Below are positions 35,817 to 49,987 of a DNA stretch of 64,000 nt, piece after piece (position 1 is the stretch's first letter; the number at the start of each line of letters is the position of its first letter). The stretch is from NCBI GenBank assembly GCA_964609625.1, contig CAZSRS010000003.1, positions 124,001 through 188,000 of the forward strand, in the 5' to 3' direction. Made by a program: the position numbers and the translations under genes. The stretch comes from G963674665 sp964609625. Its GTDB lineage: Bacteria; Desulfobacterota; Desulfovibrionia; Desulfovibrionales; Desulfovibrionaceae. The notes below the pieces were generated by a model. That model saw only the letters and a list, made by a program, of their open reading frames with translations. It searched no databases and had not been told where the DNA came from.

Positions 35817-36266
35817 ATGAAATTGTCCCAGCACGGCAACCTGCTAGTTGGTGCATTGCAAATCATCTTAATACTCGCAGTCTTTATCGGTGTCTCATTT
35901 GCCTCTCCCAAGGGCAGCGGTGAGGAACTGTATCAATACTATTGCGCCCAATGCCACGGCGTCAAGGCAGACGGCAAAGGAATCAACGCCACCGAGGACC
36001 TGCCCACGGCGCCCAAGGATTTCACCAGCCCCAAGACGTTGCCAGTCTTCACCGATGAACAGATCGTGAAGACCATTGTCCATGGAGGCCCCATCGAACA
36101 GCTTTCCTTCATCATGCCTTCGTGGGGGACTGTGCTCGACGATGCAGAGGTTGAGCTGCTGCGGGCGTATCTGCGCATGATCTGCAACTGCACCTATGAT
36201 GCTGAAGCAGCTGCCGCCGCTGCGGCTGAAGCCGCAGCGGCGGCAGCCACGTCGGAAGGCAAATAG
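35817..36266 (+). CDS. Monoheme cytochrome c with alanine-rich tail
   Basis: 149 aa. One hydrophobic N-terminal segment (about residues 10-29) is a signal peptide or anchor. A single CAQCH sits at 43-47 and PSWG with a nearby Met (SFIMPSWG) supplies the usual distal ligand, so it is a class I cytochrome c. The last 22 residues are almost all Ala with a few acidic residues, encoded by a perfect hairpin. I prefer ATG 35817 (eight bases after AAAAGGAG) to ATG 35811. Confidence 0.87.
   Translation: MKLSQHGNLLVGALQIILILAVFIGVSFASPKGSGEELYQYYCAQCHGVKADGKGINATEDLPTAPKDFTSPKTLPVFTDEQIVKTIVHGGPIEQLSFIMPSWGTVLDDAEVELLRAYLRMICNCTYDAEAAAAAAAEAAAAAATSEGK
36210..36247 (+). repeat. Perfect 17-bp stem-loop inside the cytochrome c gene
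   Basis: GCTGCCGCCGCTGCGGC (36210-36226) and its exact reverse complement (36231-36247) flank a TGAA loop. It encodes the Ala-rich tail of the monoheme cytochrome, 20 bases before its stop. Such a stable stem may pause ribosomes, protect the transcript from 3' decay, or weaken read-through to the peroxidase gene. Confidence 0.8.
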
Positions 36267-36385
36267 GAGCGGGCGGCGCGACCGCGCTTCCTGCTGGATA
36301 CTCTGAACTCGGGAGGTGAACAACGACACAAAAACATCGGCTGAGCGTGAGCGTTGGAACATCTATCATCAAAGGAGTCCGGGTA

Positions 36386-37438
36386 ATGAAACCAATTGTG
36401 GCATCGTGCATCTGTGCTGTCTTGTTTGTCGGGTTATGCGTCGTCATGCAGGCCTCGGATACCCAAGCCATGGGCAGGGAGCTGTTCATTGAAGTGCCCC
36501 TCGGTCTGCCGGATCTGCCGGTTCCGGATGACAACCCCATGACCATTGAAAAAGTCGAATTGGGCAAAATGCTGTTCTTCGATCCCAGATTGTCAATGGA
36601 CGGCAGTATTTCCTGCGCCACTTGCCATGATCCCGCGCTGGGCTACTCCAACGCGGCAGCCAAGGCCGTCGGCGTCAATCACGCCGTGGGCGGAGCCAAC
36701 ACACCCACCGTGCTCAACGCTGCCTACTCCCAGTTCCAGTTCTGGGATGGCCGCGCGGAAAATCTCGAGGGCCAGGCCAGCGGCCCCATGACCGCCGATG
36801 TGGAAATGGCCGGCATTCCAGATGCAATCGTCCAAGACCTGAACAAGGTCCCCGAGTACAGGGAACTCTCCTTTGCCGTTTTCGGCGAGTACCTGAGCTT
36901 CGAAAACATCACCAAGGCCATCGCCGCCTTTGAGCGTACCATCCTCTCCGGCAACTCGCCCTTCGACAGATTCCTCTACGGGGGCGAAACCGACGCCATC
37001 TCCGACGCGGCCAAGCGCGGCAAGGAGATCTTCGACAACCCAGAGAAGGGTAACTGCAAGAAATGCCATACCTACACCACCACGGACGGCTATTTCTCCG
37101 ACAACATGTTCCATAACGTCGGTATTGGCATGGACAAGCCGGAGCCCGAGCCGGGCCGCTTCGCCGTGACCAACAACAAAGAGGACATGGGGCGCTTCAA
37201 GACCCCGACCCTGCGCAACGTGGTTCAAACCGCACCCTACTTCCATGACGGCCGTACATATTCGCTCAAGGAAGCCGCACGGATCTGCCTGACCGGCATT
37301 CCCAATCCCAACCTCGACCCCGAGTACAAGACCAAACGCGAACTCAGCGAGCAGGAACTCGACGACGTGGTCGAATTCATGCGCGCCCTGACCGGTGAAC
37401 TGCCTGTCTTCGCCAAGCCGATGATTCCTGGTCTCTGA
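36386..37438 (+). CDS. Diheme cytochrome c peroxidase (CcpA/MauG family)
   Basis: 350 aa. Reduces hydrogen peroxide with electrons from small c-type cytochromes. A signal peptide (about 1-25) is followed by the two heme sites CATCH (77-81) and CKKCH (224-228). Family landmarks: LGKMLFFDPRLS, FWDGRAENLEGQASGPM around the peroxidatic heme, FKTPTLRNVVQTAPYFHDGR, and the late EQELDDVVEFM helix. AAAGGAG lies before the ATG at 36386; the in-frame ATG 13 codons upstream lacks one. As the last gene of the cytochrome block it offers a terminal acceptor for the quinol reductase. Confidence 0.93.
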   Translation: MKPIVASCICAVLFVGLCVVMQASDTQAMGRELFIEVPLGLPDLPVPDDNPMTIEKVELGKMLFFDPRLSMDGSISCATCHDPALGYSNAAAKAVGVNHAVGGANTPTVLNAAYSQFQFWDGRAENLEGQASGPMTADVEMAGIPDAIVQDLNKVPEYRELSFAVFGEYLSFENITKAIAAFERTILSGNSPFDRFLYGGETDAISDAAKRGKEIFDNPEKGNCKKCHTYTTTDGYFSDNMFHNVGIGMDKPEPEPGRFAVTNNKEDMGRFKTPTLRNVVQTAPYFHDGRTYSLKEAARICLTGIPNPNLDPEYKTKRELSEQELDDVVEFMRALTGELPVFAKPMIPGL

Positions 37439-37541
37439 TGCCACGGCGCAACAGGCGGTGACAGAACAAAGCGCACCCCGGCTCTGAGCCTGCCCGCCGG
37501 AAAACCAGATTCCGCTGCAGGCCTCGGACAATCCTACCGTA

Positions 37542-37923
37542 CCATCCTCACGAACAGGCGAAGCCGTGCTTCGCCTGTTCACTTATGATTCAGGCGTTCA
37601 CGACCGCATGAAGCGCCTGTCCACAGGCAAAACCAATGGTTGCCGAAGTGCCGACATTTTGCTAGATACATAAAAAAAGTCAATATTCTAGCTAGGATGA
37701 TTCTGTCCATGGTCCGCACGTCCCGCACCCGAAATCTCGCGCCGCCACGCCTGTTGCCCTTCATCCTGGACAATGTGCCGTGCCTCCATGATCGACCATT
37801 TGTCGACCTTGCAACGTGACAACCAGGACTCTGGCCGCCGATGTCATTGGATAACCTGTTCAGCAAGGAAGAGCAGGCCCTGGAAAAGGCCCGGGCCGTG
37901 CTGCACAATGCCGGCGCCGGCGC
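37542..37923 (+). repeat. 382-bp direct repeat, copy 1 (left)
   Basis: Identical by direct reading to 43891-44272. It carries, in order, a perfect hairpin (37552-37580), an AT-rich promoter-like stretch (around 37,660-37,700), and the first 28 codons of the diguanylate cyclase gene. The match begins at CCATCCTCAC and stops abruptly after GGCGCCGGCGC. Between the copies lie 5,967 bases holding the large hybrid kinase gene. Confidence 0.95.
37552..37580. terminator. Perfect 12-bp hairpin in repeat copy 1
   Basis: GAACAGGCGAAG and its exact complement flank the loop CCGTG, 113 bases after the peroxidase stop. Stable enough to terminate, though no T-tract follows. Confidence 0.55.
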
Positions 37924-38071
37924 TCCTTTCTTTCTTCTCCTGGTGCAGGTCCAACATTCTTTGACTGGTACAAAGGGGAACATGCCCAGGCCGGGATCTA
38001 TACACGATATCCGATGGGCGGTCTTAATGAAGTGGAGCCACCTCTTTGTGCTTGCGTCGGTTTCATGGTAA
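37841..38071 (+). pseudogene. Truncated 5' copy of the diguanylate cyclase gene
   Basis: Begins MSLDNLFSKEEQALEK exactly like the intact gene at 44190, and matches for 28 codons until the repeat ends at 37923. The frame then runs into unrelated sequence for 48 codons and stops at 38071. The GGDEF domain is absent, so the product would have no cyclase activity. It has the same upstream region as the intact gene and could still be transcribed. Confidence 0.85.
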
Positions 38072-38106
38072 CGCTAAGTGATGAATATGAACACGGTGTG
38101 CCATAA
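37924..38106 (+). pseudogene. Possible 3' remnant of an unidentified gene
   Basis: In the frame ending with TAA at 38104-38106 the first unique bases after repeat copy 1 read as a plausible protein tail (PTFFDWYKGEHAQAGIYTRY, then a PMGGLNEVEPP stretch and FMVTLSDEYEHGVP). It has no start codon and is cut by the repeat boundary. I do not recognise the family; it could be chance, but composition looks protein-like. Confidence 0.35.
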
Positions 38107-38186
38107 TAACATCCAGAGAATCGCGAAGGAAGCTGTAGGAGCAAGACGAGAGTAATGGGTGTGCTGGTTCCTTAGGGGGGGGCAGA

Positions 38187-43862
<5,676 letters not shown>

Positions 43863-43890
43863 ACAAATCCATCTTATAGAGACAACTTCT

Positions 43891-44272
43891 CCATCCTCAC
43901 GAACAGGCGAAGCCGTGCTTCGCCTGTTCACTTATGATTCAGGCGTTCACGACCGCATGAAGCGCCTGTCCACAGGCAAAACCAATGGTTGCCGAAGTGC
44001 CGACATTTTGCTAGATACATAAAAAAAGTCAATATTCTAGCTAGGATGATTCTGTCCATGGTCCGCACGTCCCGCACCCGAAATCTCGCGCCGCCACGCC
44101 TGTTGCCCTTCATCCTGGACAATGTGCCGTGCCTCCATGATCGACCATTTGTCGACCTTGCAACGTGACAACCAGGACTCTGGCCGCCGATGTCATTGGA
44201 TAACCTGTTCAGCAAGGAAGAGCAGGCCCTGGAAAAGGCCCGGGCCGTGCTGCACAATGCCGGCGCCGGCGC
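43891..44272 (+). repeat. 382-bp direct repeat, copy 2 (right)
   Basis: Identical to 37542-37923. Starts 28 bases after the hybrid kinase stop and runs through the hairpin, the promoter-like region and codons 1-27 (plus part of 28) of the intact diguanylate cyclase gene. As this copy continues into a complete gene it is probably the original, and copy 1 the duplicate, though the reverse order of events cannot be excluded. Confidence 0.95.
43901..43929. terminator. Perfect 12-bp hairpin in repeat copy 2
   Basis: Same GAACAGGCGAAG stem and CCGTG loop as in copy 1, here 39 bases after the hybrid kinase stop, where it would end that transcript. Confidence 0.55.
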
Positions 44273-44936
44273 CCCCCAATTGCGCCAAGCTCTGACAGAC
44301 ATGGACAAGGCCTATTCCCGGCTGCTCAAGCAATCCCGGCGGTTGATCATTCTCAGCGACAAGCAGCAGGAGGACCTGCGACGACTCATCCAAGAGAACG
44401 AGTGCTACCTCGAACGCCTCGAAGCCTTGAGCCGCACCGACAGCCTCACCCAGGTGCCCAACCGCCGCTATTTCGACGAGTTCCTCCAGGAGGAGTGGGC
44501 GCGGGCCAAACGAGCCTGCACGCCCCTCTCCATGCTGCTCCTCGATCTCGACCGGTTCAAGGAATACAACGACCATCATGGCCATGGCCAGGGCGACATC
44601 TGCCTGCAACGCATCGCCTTGGCCCTGTTCGAGGTGGCCAAGCGCTCTTCCGACTTCTTCGCCCGCTACGGCGGCGAGGAGTTTGCCTGCATCCTGCCCG
44701 AAACAGATCTGGACGGAGCCCAGACCGTGGCCCAGCGCATGCTCCGGGCCGTGGCCGACCTGGCCCTGCCGCACGGCTTTTCGGATGTGGCGCCACACGT
44801 GACCATCAGTATCGGGCTGGTCACCATGCGCATGGTCAAGGGTGAGAGCCCTGGAGAACTGCTGCGCGCCGCGGACACGCAACTCTACGAGGCCAAGCGA
44901 CTGGGCCGCGATCGCCACGCGGGCATCGCTATCTGA
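44190..44936 (+). CDS. Diguanylate cyclase (GGDEF)
   Basis: 248 aa, cytosolic. Makes the second messenger cyclic di-GMP. An N-terminal helical region (residues 1-80) is followed by a GGDEF domain starting DSLTQVPNRRYFDEF, with the active-site motif GGEEF at 161-165 and a product-inhibition I-site RxxD (RSSD) at 152-155, five residues before it as expected. The metal Asp lies in LLLDLDRFK. No sensory domain is present, so control must come from another protein; the hybrid kinase directly upstream is a candidate. Its promoter region and first 28 codons are duplicated to the left of that kinase gene. Confidence 0.93.
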   Translation: MSLDNLFSKEEQALEKARAVLHNAGAGAPQLRQALTDMDKAYSRLLKQSRRLIILSDKQQEDLRRLIQENECYLERLEALSRTDSLTQVPNRRYFDEFLQEEWARAKRACTPLSMLLLDLDRFKEYNDHHGHGQGDICLQRIALALFEVAKRSSDFFARYGGEEFACILPETDLDGAQTVAQRMLRAVADLALPHGFSDVAPHVTISIGLVTMRMVKGESPGELLRAADTQLYEAKRLGRDRHAGIAI

Positions 44937-45045
44937 ATCGGCCGTGTGCCGCGTGTTCCGAGCTTGCTTTTTGCCTTCGGCCTTGGCACTTATAGCCCTT
45001 CCTTGAACCAGGGGGCATCACCGTCGTCCAGAGCAGGAGAGTGCC

Positions 45046-45540
45046 ATGGCCAGCCTTGCATCCACGTTCAAGAAGATCGACCTTGCCGTCGTGACCATCG
45101 CCGGGGGCATGATTCTCACCCTCGTGCTGTTTTTCTACTTCATGCAAAAGGACGGCATCAAGCGCGATCCCAAATACATCGAGGTCTCCAGCCAAGTGGG
45201 GCCGCAGTTCGACAAGATCAGCAGCTACCTGGACACTGTCAAAAGGCATTACAAGAGCGCCGGGGAGATTCCTCAGTCCGAGGCCAGGAACGCGGCCGAT
45301 CGTCGTGCCGGCAAGTTCCACTTCCAGATGAAGAACATGGGCGTCTACAACGGAGAATTCGGCTATTGCCTGGTGGCGGAGCACATCAACAACAACGGCC
45401 GGGCCTACTACTCCTCCATCCCGGTCACGGACCCCACCTGGGAGGGTAATCGCAGCTACCACCATTATGTCACGGGGCAGGAGCCCGCGCCCGACCTTAC
45501 CGGCCCTTGCAACGAACAGGTCATCCGCGGTTCTCGCTGA
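45046..45540 (+). CDS. Hypothetical single-pass membrane protein
   Basis: 164 aa. One membrane helix at about residues 13-34 (VVTIAGGMILTLVLFFYFM), then a hydrophilic periplasmic or cytoplasmic domain with Cys109 and Cys155. GCAGGAG lies before the ATG. The domain (KYIEVSSQVGPQFDKISSYLDTV and GYCLVAEHINNNG) is not one I recognise. Confidence 0.7.
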   Translation: MASLASTFKKIDLAVVTIAGGMILTLVLFFYFMQKDGIKRDPKYIEVSSQVGPQFDKISSYLDTVKRHYKSAGEIPQSEARNAADRRAGKFHFQMKNMGVYNGEFGYCLVAEHINNNGRAYYSSIPVTDPTWEGNRSYHHYVTGQEPAPDLTGPCNEQVIRGSR

Positions 45541-45677
45541 ACGAGTTCCATATCCGGGCGTGATTGGGGCGCGTGCTGCATCCGGGACTCATATCCCGGT
45601 GCCACCGCCATCGGAGAGCCCCACCGGTATCGTGCGACTGGGCTTGTCCTGATCGCGTCTTGGCCTGACACCTCCGC

Positions 45678-46655
45678 TCACCACCGCACCAGTACCTTGA
45701 GCGCACCCGGGGTCCTGGCCGTTGCAAAGGCGCTTTCAAAGGCCTCGAAGGGCCGCACTGTCTGGATCAGGGGGCGCGGGTCCACCCACCCGTTGGCCAG
45801 ATAGCGTACCGCCAGTTCCATGTCGCCGCAACGCGAGCCCAGGATGGTGATCTCGTCCACCACCACCTTGGCCATGTCCATCTGGGTGGGTTGGTGCGAG
45901 GTGGTCTTGGACACCACGGTTCCCTCGGGCCGCACGGCTTGCAGGACCTGGGGCAAGGTCTCCGGCCGCCCCCCAGCCTCGATGACCACGTCGAAAAGCC
46001 CGTGCCGCCGCACCAGCGGAGCCAGCCCCTGCTCCTGTGTCACGAGTTCCGTCCGTACGCCCACCGCGGCGGCGATGGCCAGCTTGTCCGGATGCCGGCC
46101 GGCCAGGATCAGATCCGGACACTGATAGCGCAGGCCCAGGGCCGACAACAGGCCGAGCTTGCCGTCCCCCACGATCAGCAGCCTGTCCCGGTGGGTGAGC
46201 TTGCACTGCTGCCCCGGTTCCAGGGCGGCAGCCAGCAGCTCCGCGAACACGGCCACCTCGTCGGGCAGGGATGGGGGCACCTCCACCAGATTGACCACCG
46301 GCGCGCGGCAGAAATCGGCAAAGGCGCCGTCACCCCCCACGATCCCAAGCACGGTGCGGTTGGGGCAATGCCGATGCCGCCCCGCCGCACAGACCGGGCA
46401 GGACCGGCAGGCAAAGTTGATGTCCGCCACCACCCGCCGGCCCAACCAGTACGGCGCGTCGGGCACCTCGACCACCTCGGCCACGAATTCGTGCCCCGGC
46501 ACGCCCTTGTAGCCGTAATACCCGTTGAACAGCTCCACGTCCGTGTTGCAGATGCCGGCCATGCGCAGCCTGAGCAGGGCCATGCCCGGCCCTGCCGTCG
46601 GCTGGGGGCGCTCCACCAGGTCCAGTGTCTGGTTGTCAAAATATACCGCGCGCAT
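45678..46655 (-). CDS. Zinc-dependent MDR alcohol dehydrogenase family protein
   Basis: 325 aa. Structural zinc site CRSCPVCAAGRHRHC (four Cys) and catalytic zinc residues Cys in GICNTD and His-Glu in GHEFVAEV. The NAD(P) fold has the LLIVGDGKLGLLSALGL turn. Slightly shorter than typical (about 340 aa). AAGGAG lies before the ATG at 46655; the frame is open upstream but the family N-terminus is MRAVYFD. It oxidises a sugar alcohol or similar polyol by analogy, but the substrate is not determined. Divergent from the C_GCAxxG_C_C gene. Confidence 0.88.
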   Translation of the reverse strand: MRAVYFDNQTLDLVERPQPTAGPGMALLRLRMAGICNTDVELFNGYYGYKGVPGHEFVAEVVEVPDAPYWLGRRVVADINFACRSCPVCAAGRHRHCPNRTVLGIVGGDGAFADFCRAPVVNLVEVPPSLPDEVAVFAELLAAALEPGQQCKLTHRDRLLIVGDGKLGLLSALGLRYQCPDLILAGRHPDKLAIAAAVGVRTELVTQEQGLAPLVRRHGLFDVVIEAGGRPETLPQVLQAVRPEGTVVSKTTSHQPTQMDMAKVVVDEITILGSRCGDMELAVRYLANGWVDPRPLIQTVRPFEAFESAFATARTPGALKVLVRW

Positions 46656-46776
46656 ACAAGGCTCCTTGTGTGGGATGACCGTTGATTCTCCGAGTCGGAA
46701 AACAGGGGCTTGCGCTTGGGGGCGCAGTGGTGAACAATGCCCCGCATTCCACCCCAGAGTACAAGGAGCAGCGTTC

Positions 46777-47241
46777 ATGGACAACCCGAAAGTATCACCG
46801 GAAGAGGCGGGCGAGGAAGCCGGGCGAATCTTCGCCTCGGGGTTCTACTGCGCCGAAAGCGTGCTCCTGGCCGTGGCCAGGGCAAACGGCCTGGAGACTC
46901 CCGAACTCACGCGCCTGGCCACCGGGCTGTGCAGCGGCATATCGCGCTGCGACGGCCCCTGCGGCGCGTTCAGCGGCGGCGTCCTGGCCCTGGGCCTGCT
47001 CTTCGGCAGGGAGCATCCCGAGGAGCCCGTAGACCCCTGCTACGCACTGAGCCAACGGTTCAAGGCAGCCTTTGAACATCGATGGGGCAGCACCTCCTGC
47101 ACCGCCCTGCTGGGCTGCAACCTTGGCTCTCCGGAAGCCAGACAGCATTACAGGGACGCGGGGCTCAAGTTGTCCATCTGCGAACCCCTCACCCGCTGGG
47201 CAGCGGCCTGCGTACAGGAAATCTGCCTGGCCGCCGGCTAG
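46777..47241 (+). CDS. C_GCAxxG_C_C family redox protein
   Basis: 154 aa with the family pattern: Cys in YCAESVL, then GLCSGISRCDGPCGAFSGGVLALG, and later Cys residues in DPCYAL, SCTALLGCNLG and SICEPL. The family is linked to redox or iron-sulfur chemistry, mechanism unclear. AAGGAG precedes the ATG. Followed 53 bases later by the glycerate 2-kinase gene. Confidence 0.85.
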   Translation: MDNPKVSPEEAGEEAGRIFASGFYCAESVLLAVARANGLETPELTRLATGLCSGISRCDGPCGAFSGGVLALGLLFGREHPEEPVDPCYALSQRFKAAFEHRWGSTSCTALLGCNLGSPEARQHYRDAGLKLSICEPLTRWAAACVQEICLAAG

Positions 47242-47294
47242 GTTCCATGCTCGGCCAATAACGCGGGCCACCGGGACGGTCCGGCAAAGGAGCC

Positions 47295-48671
47295 ATGCAA
47301 GCCATGACGGCGCTCTCCCATTTGGATGTCATTTTCCGGGCAGGTCTCGCGCGCGTGGAACCCTTTCGGATGCTCGCGGAGCATGTCTCCCTGGAAGGAT
47401 CGTGCCTGGTGGTGCTCCTCGAAGACCAGCGCCTGGAACTGGATCTGACGCCCTTCCAGCGCATCCTGGTCCTGGGCGCGGGCAAGGCGGCCGCACCCAT
47501 GGCCCGTGCCCTCGAGTCGATCCTCGGCGAGCGCATCGACCAGGGCTGCATCGTGGTCAAATACGGCCACACCGCCCCCTTGCGGCGGATACGGATGCTC
47601 GAGGCAGGCCACCCGGTGCCGGACGACAATGGTGTGGCCGCAGCCGCGGCGCTGCTGCGCCTGGCCGAAGAAGCCGACGCGAGAACCTTGGTCATCACGC
47701 TGATTTCCGGAGGTGGCTCGGCCCTGCTCCCCGCGCCCTTGGAATACGAACTCCGTGGCTGCACGGTCCGACTCAGCCTCGCGGACAAGCAACGGACCAC
47801 CAGGGCATTGTTGCGGTGCGGTGCCGAGATCGCCGAGATCAACTGCATCCGCAAACACCTTTCCGCGCTCAAGGGGGGGCGTCTTTTGCAACGCCTGGCC
47901 CCGGCCAGGAGCCTGAGCTTCATTCTTTCCGACGTGGTGGGCGATGATCTGAGCAGCATCGCCTCGGGCCTCACCAGCAGCGACCAGAGCACCTATGCCG
48001 ACGCCCTGGCCGTCGTGGAGAAGTACGACATAGCCGCGGAGCTGCCGGCCAGGGTCCTGGAGACCCTGCGGGAGGGCGCACAAGGGCTGATTCTCGAGAC
48101 CCTCGCGCCTGGGGACCCTGCCGAGGCCCTGTGCACCAACGTCCTCCTGGGCAACAATGCCCGCGCCCTGGCAGCGGCCGGCGACAAGGCCCGGGAACTG
48201 GGCTACAACGTACTCTGCCTGACCTCTCGGATCACGGGCGAGGCCAGGGAAGTGGCCAAGGTTCTGGCAGCCGTGGCAGCCGATCTGGCTTGCTCCGGAT
48301 TCCCGGTCGCAAAGCCGGCCTGCGTGATTTCCGGGGGCGAGCCCACCGTGACCCTGCGTGGAGCGGGCACGGGAGGGCGCAATCAGGAACTGGCCCTGGC
48401 CTTCCTGGCAGCCATGGAACAACGCCCCGACACCTTCCAGGGCGTCTCGTTCCTGGCCGCATCCACCGATGGCAACGACGGCCCAACGGATGCGGCCGGA
48501 GCCTTCGCATCCTTGGATATCCTGGGGCGGGCCAAGGAGGCCGGGCTCTCCCTGCGCGAGTACCTGCGGCAGAACGACGCCAACCATTTCTTCGATGCCG
48601 TCAACGGCCTGTACAAGACCGCCCCCACCAATACGAATGTCTGTGACCTGCATATCATGCTCGTGCGCTGA
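47295..48671 (+). CDS. Glycerate 2-kinase (DUF4147/MOFRL)
   Basis: 458 aa. Phosphorylates D-glycerate to 2-phosphoglycerate in the serine/glycerate pathways; older annotations call this hydroxypyruvate reductase (TtuD). The N-terminal DUF4147 domain has LVLGAGKAAAPMARALE and LISGGGSALLPAP; the C-terminal MOFRL domain has ISGGEPTVTLRGAGTGGRNQE and DGNDGPTDAAGAF. Start chosen at ATG 47295; an in-frame ATG at 47304 has a better distance to AAAGGAG. Confidence 0.93.
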   Translation: MQAMTALSHLDVIFRAGLARVEPFRMLAEHVSLEGSCLVVLLEDQRLELDLTPFQRILVLGAGKAAAPMARALESILGERIDQGCIVVKYGHTAPLRRIRMLEAGHPVPDDNGVAAAAALLRLAEEADARTLVITLISGGGSALLPAPLEYELRGCTVRLSLADKQRTTRALLRCGAEIAEINCIRKHLSALKGGRLLQRLAPARSLSFILSDVVGDDLSSIASGLTSSDQSTYADALAVVEKYDIAAELPARVLETLREGAQGLILETLAPGDPAEALCTNVLLGNNARALAAAGDKARELGYNVLCLTSRITGEAREVAKVLAAVAADLACSGFPVAKPACVISGGEPTVTLRGAGTGGRNQELALAFLAAMEQRPDTFQGVSFLAASTDGNDGPTDAAGAFASLDILGRAKEAGLSLREYLRQNDANHFFDAVNGLYKTAPTNTNVCDLHIMLVR

Positions 48672-48853
48672 TCATGCCCCAGGCGGCTGACAAGGCCGCA
48701 CGCCTCCGACGGCATACTTTGGAATCCTTGAAAGTGCTTGTCTTTCGGGAATTCGGCCATGTATTGCTGGCCCAAAGTGATTTTGTCCGGCATACGGCAA
48801 TGGTAGGGGTGATCGTCTTCGACCCGGCGCAATAAGCTGAACAAAGGCAGACG

Positions 48854-49894
48854 ATGAACAGAATTTTCTGGATCGGCACGCCGTTTTTCGCCCCCGCACT
48901 CTCCAGACTCGGCTGGCAAGTCGCCCTGCAAGACATCGGACACGCCGACCTGTTCGGCTGGCAGGACGTGGTCGCCGCCGCCGGCTGGGAGCCAGACGTC
49001 GTGGTGGTCGGGGACAAGAGCCGCCCCCCGTTTCTTCTCGGTATGGAAGATTTTCCCTGCCTCACGGTCTTCTACTGCGTGGATTCGCACATCCACGGCT
49101 GGTACCCATTCTATGCCCAGGGATTTGACGTCTGCCTGATGAGCCTGAAGGATCACATCCCCTCCATGTACCGCACCTGGCTCAGACCGGAGCGGGTCTG
49201 GTGGTCTCCCCCCTTTTCCAATGACGCAGACATGCCCGGCGAGTACGCGCCCCTGTGGGAAGTCCTCTTCGTGGGCACGGTGGACAGGGAAACCACGCCG
49301 CGCCGCCATGCCTTTTTTCGCCGTCTGCGGGAGCGCCTGCCAAGCTTGCACGTCACCAGGGGCGATTACCGCTCGCTCTACCCTCGTGCGCGCATCGTGC
49401 TCAACTACTGCGAATTCGGAGACCTGAACTTCAGGGTGTTCGAGGCCCTGGGGTGCGGCGCGTGCCTGGTGACGCCGCGGGTGCGTCACGGGCTCGAAGC
49501 CTTGTTCACCCCTGGCCGGGACCTGCTGCTCTATGAGCTGCATGGGGGCGCGTCTGGGACCTATGCAGGAGTCGCGGCGGAAGTGGACGCGGCCTGCGGG
49601 GTTCTGGAGGGCGCGCTTGCGGACGAGTCCCACTGCCGGAGCATCGCCGCGCAGGGCCTGGCCCTGGTCAACGCCGGTCACAAGGCCGCCCACCGGGCCG
49701 AGGCCTTTACCCGGCGCTTGGAACCGCTGCTCGAGAACAGGGAAAACATCATTGCCAAGAGAATGCGCAATGCCGCGCGCATCCGCGAGAGCGCGCTGAA
49801 GATGCTGTACCTGTTGCACGCCCAGAACAGCGGCGACGCGTGGCGCAAAAAGGCCTATCTCCAGGCTGCCACAGGGGCATTCACGACGAGCTGA
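48854..49894 (+). CDS. CgeB-like glycosyltransferase
   Basis: 346 aa GT-B type transferase. The N-terminal half has CVDSHIHGWYPF and DVCLMSLKDH; the C-terminal half has LFVGTVDRETTPRRHAFF and the sugar-nucleotide site LNYCEFGDLNFRVFEALGCGACLVTPR, typical of the CgeB/Glyco_trans_1 group often found with flagellin- or polysaccharide-glycan genes. The donor and acceptor are unknown. A 182-base gap with no feature separates it from the kinase gene; it converges on lptD. Confidence 0.85.
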   Translation: MNRIFWIGTPFFAPALSRLGWQVALQDIGHADLFGWQDVVAAAGWEPDVVVVGDKSRPPFLLGMEDFPCLTVFYCVDSHIHGWYPFYAQGFDVCLMSLKDHIPSMYRTWLRPERVWWSPPFSNDADMPGEYAPLWEVLFVGTVDRETTPRRHAFFRRLRERLPSLHVTRGDYRSLYPRARIVLNYCEFGDLNFRVFEALGCGACLVTPRVRHGLEALFTPGRDLLLYELHGGASGTYAGVAAEVDAACGVLEGALADESHCRSIAAQGLALVNAGHKAAHRAEAFTRRLEPLLENRENIIAKRMRNAARIRESALKMLYLLHAQNSGDAWRKKAYLQAATGAFTTS

Positions 49895-49938
49895 ATGTCC
49901 TGCGTGCGTTGAGGGACACCGTGGGCAGTCGCCGACAG

Positions 49939-49962
49939 CCGCACTGGCGCGTCCAGTGGCGG
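49939..49962. terminator. Hairpin between converging glycosyltransferase and lptD
   Basis: CCGCACTGG and CCAGTGGCGG pair with one bulged base around the loop CGCGT. Lies between two converging stops; no T-tract. Confidence 0.4.
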
Positions 49963-49987
49963 TCAGGCCGGTGCGGGTGGCGACAGG

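Noticed and set aside
36356..36380. GGAAC-N16-GTC, an ECF-consensus promoter before the peroxidase gene
   Set aside because: It overlaps the ribosome-binding site and would start transcription at the ATG; probably chance.
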